Below, one piece after another: positions 61,570-64,000 of a DNA stretch of 64,000 nucleotides (positions are counted from its first letter, which is position 1; the number at the start of each line of letters is the position of its first letter). Position numbers and translations under genes: made by a program. Under the pieces are notes generated by a model. The model saw only the letters and a program-made list of their open reading frames with translations. It made no database searches and was not told the origin of the DNA. This DNA comes from Dryas octopetala (lineage: Eukaryota; Streptophyta; Magnoliopsida; Rosales; Rosaceae): positions 26,115,322 to 26,179,321 of the forward strand of contig OY992835.1 in the NCBI GenBank assembly GCA_963921425.1. The letters are read 5' to 3'.

Positions 61570-63179
61570 ATGTATAAGAACCAGCTGCAGGAGCTTGCAC
61601 AGAGAAGCTGTTTCAACCTGCCTTCATATGCCTGCGTCAGAGAAGGACCAGATCATGCACCAAGATTTAAAGCTTCTGTGAACTTCAATGGAGAGATCTT
61701 TGAAAGCCCAAACTACTGCACCACATTGAGACAGGCAGAGCATGCAGCTGCAGAAGTTGCTCTCAATGTCCTCTCCACAAGAGGCCCTTCAAGGTCTCTA
61801 ACCGCAAGAGTTCTTGTAAGTTTCTTTCCCAACTATATATTTTGAATTACTTTTAGCAAGTTTGATTGATTAATTGCTTGAAGCTATTTTGTCCCTTCAT
61901 TTCATCCTTATTTGTGGATTATGATCAAGGATGAAACTGGAATTTACAAGAACCTCCTCCAAGAAACTGCTCACAGAGCTGGGCTGAAGCTCCCTGTATA
62001 CACCACTGTAAGATCAGGTCCTGGCCATGTCCCAGTTTTCACTTGTACTGTAGAGCTTGCTGGCATGAATTTTACAGGGGAGGCAGCCAAAACCAAGAAG
62101 CAAGCTGAGAAGAATGCTGCAATTGCAGCCTGGTCTGCCTTGAAAAAAAGTATATTCTGTTTTCCCATATATATTTTCTCAGATGTTTCTCATGATTTGT
62201 TTTGTATTTTAACAATGTCATATGTCCATTTTCTTTTTGTACAATGCCAGACTTGGGGTCATTAACAAATATAGAAGCAGACACTGCTGAAGAACAGGAC
62301 CAAGCAGTTGTGACAAGGGTTCTCTCAAACTTTAGACCCAAAGATGATGGCAAGCAATTGAGGAGGAGAGATCCAATTCAAGCAAAGAGAAGGATGTTCA
62401 GGGGTCATAGAGACATTAATGCCTCTACATCATCATCCTCCACGCCAACCAACTCTCTACAGAATCAACATTGGAGGCTCATAGATCTGTTAACGGCTTT
62501 GGTTCCACAAGTTTTAACAGAAAAACACAACTGCTTTGCCTCTCTTCTTCCTCCACCCCCACCTCCAACAGCGTCAAAGATTTTGCCACCAACTACTACA
62601 CTCAACAAAGAGAATTCCTCTTCCTACATATCCACCAATATGAGGCCCATCCCAGTACAAGTGAGAGGCAGATCACAAGTTACTGTTCCACCTCCATTGG
62701 AAGACCACCAAAGGGATGAGGAAGAATGGCTTGGTAGAAAAGCAGATATGAGGTGTAAGAAGCTCATTGAAAAGGAGGGTCCTTGTAATTCAAATTCAAG
62801 TACAAAATTTGGTTCAAGTTGTGCATACAGGCAAGTTGCTATGTCTAATACTGTGAGGGCATCATCAGGTCCAAATAAGGCACCACCTACGAGTATGAGT
62901 ACCCACATGGGGTTTAGAAGCATGCAGAGTAGTGGGGGGTTCCATCCTCACAGGATTGCCCCAGCAGTACAAATCAGATCGGTGATCCCAGTTTGTGCAG
63001 CACCACCAGCAGCAATCAGAGCCTCAGTAGCAGAATCAAACCCAAACCCACCAACAATGAAAGAAAGAGAAAGTAGGAGTCCACAATTATTAGGCTTGCC
63101 CTTAACTGCTTCTAGTTCAGTGTCCACGCAACCAGGAGCAGAGGTCTCATCAGCCAGCTCAAAGTTCAACATGCCTTGA
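61570..63179 (+). CDS. DRB: Double-stranded RNA-binding protein, DRB2/DRB3/DRB5 type
   Basis: Three exons, 61570-61815, 61930-62149 and 62251-63179, give 464 aa. The first dsRNA-binding motif starts at the initiator (MYKNQLQELAQRSCFNLPSY) and ends near residue 70 with AEHAAAEVALNVL. The second spans about residues 87-155 (GIYKNLLQETAHRAGLKLP to KKQAEKNAAIAAWSALKK). The C-terminal two thirds are low-complexity, Ser/Pro-rich with RRRDPIQAKRRMF. A start right at the first motif and two motifs followed by a long tail are typical of the DRB2/3/5 group, which act with DCL proteins in small-RNA production and antiviral defence. DRB1 and DRB4 differ in the tail. The exact member is not settled. Confidence 0.9.
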
Positions 63180-64000
63180 CCAGCAAGCTGGGTTCTGAGT
63201 TTTCAACAACCTAGCTAGTACAGTACTTGTGAGGAAAAGACGATATGGTAATCTAATCATAATTACACTTGTCTTTCTAAATACTTCATGGGATGTTCAC
63301 TAAGCTTGTGCTTGTGCTTAATTAATTATGGTGTCGATCAGAAACCCATGATTTTGTCTCATGGTGGAATTTTTTTGTAAAATATTATGATGGAATCTTA
63401 TATGATTTTCACCTTGACATAAATGATGGATGCATTTAAATAAATTACTGCTCAGAGAGAAAGAGGGCATTAAATGAAATATGGAGGAGTGGGTTGCAGT
63501 TGCAGAGGATAAGAGAGGGAGAGAGAAAAGGTAGGGGGCAGATGAGGGTAGCAATGAAGGCAGCCTGAAGAGGACCAACAGACACTTGTAGCGATTAACA
63601 CAAGCAATTAATTTACCCTCAGAAATATTTAATGCTTCTGTCTTCGCCATTAATGCTCCTCTTGCACTCTCTTGAAGACCTACCAAAGACACAGACACCT
63701 TTTCTTTCTTCTTATCTCTTCATCGATTCCTTCTGTTTATTTAATAGCCTCTCGGCCCTCTCCTCAGTTTGTAACTTGGTACGCCTTACAAAAAGATATA
63801 AAGTATTTTTCATTTTTGCCCTTCAATATTAAAAAGTGGACTCTACATCAGCTCAGGCCCACCCTTAAGGGAGTGTTTACGACGTTTTGAATGAAAAAGT
63901 AGCCGTTACGTTGTGTTGAGGATAGGGGTGCAAGGCGTGTTGGAAGGTCAATACATGCTACATGTTTCGACGGATTGCAAAGAAGTGAACCAAATACAAC
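63180..64000. other. Window end, no gene seen
   Basis: The 3' flank of the DRB gene. Purine-rich near 63450-63560. No supported frame. Confidence 0.5.

Noticed and set aside
1-64000. CRISPR arrays, bacterial operons, riboswitches
   Set aside because: None seen. Spliced genes, tRNA-Met-primed copia, MULE and MITEs mark this as plant nuclear DNA.

Overview
This 64 kb window is plant nuclear DNA, AT-rich between genes, with spliced genes that use GT-AG introns (one GC-AG), clusters of short terminal-inverted-repeat elements, one Mutator-like transposon and one Ty1/copia LTR retrotransposon. The proteins are typical of eudicots. A woody rosid, probably Rosaceae (Prunus-like), is my best guess from overall resemblance, not a proven assignment.

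Layout, left to right: a BAHD feruloyl transferase for suberin (172-1570, +); a foldback MITE and a minisatellite; a CID-domain RNA polymerase II CTD-binding protein (5582-9394, +, seven coding exons); a long gene-poor stretch (9.4-16.3 kb) with one MITE; an intronless CC-type (ROXY) glutaredoxin with a clear TATA box (16474-16848, +); two abutting MITEs and a complete but decayed MULE with a perfect 9-bp target duplication (19865-25728); a membrane-anchored ubiquitin-fold protein with a CaaX box (26749-29191, +).

The centre of the window (30793-38228, - strand) is a GRAS-family gene that I recognise as RAM1, the regulator of arbuscular mycorrhization. Its second coding exon is split by a copia element (31708-36680) whose two 364-bp LTRs read identical, and a separate in-frame TAG lies downstream in the GRAS domain. 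Apart from these two lesions the reading frame is open to the family's normal end, so the loss looks recent.

The right part is gene-dense: a pollen Ole e 1-like secreted protein (41238-41924, +); an intronless EXO70 exocyst subunit (43206-45215, -) head to head with a seven-exon putative fucosyltransferase (45688-48917, +); an RLCK-VII (PBL) kinase (49712-52583, +); a tRNA-Gln (53278-53349, -); nested MITEs near 55.3-56.0 kb; a DHHC palmitoyltransferase (56875-60003, +); and a two-dsRBM DRB protein (61570-63179, +). The genes are functionally unrelated neighbours, as is usual in plant chromosomes. Several (PBL kinase, MUB, DHHC enzyme, EXO70) work at the plasma membrane or on lipid anchoring, but nothing suggests a cluster.

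I saw no clearly new biological system. The strongest observation is the interrupted RAM1 locus. Exon coordinates were set by hand from splice sites, frame closure and recalled family sequences, with no alignment or transcript data.
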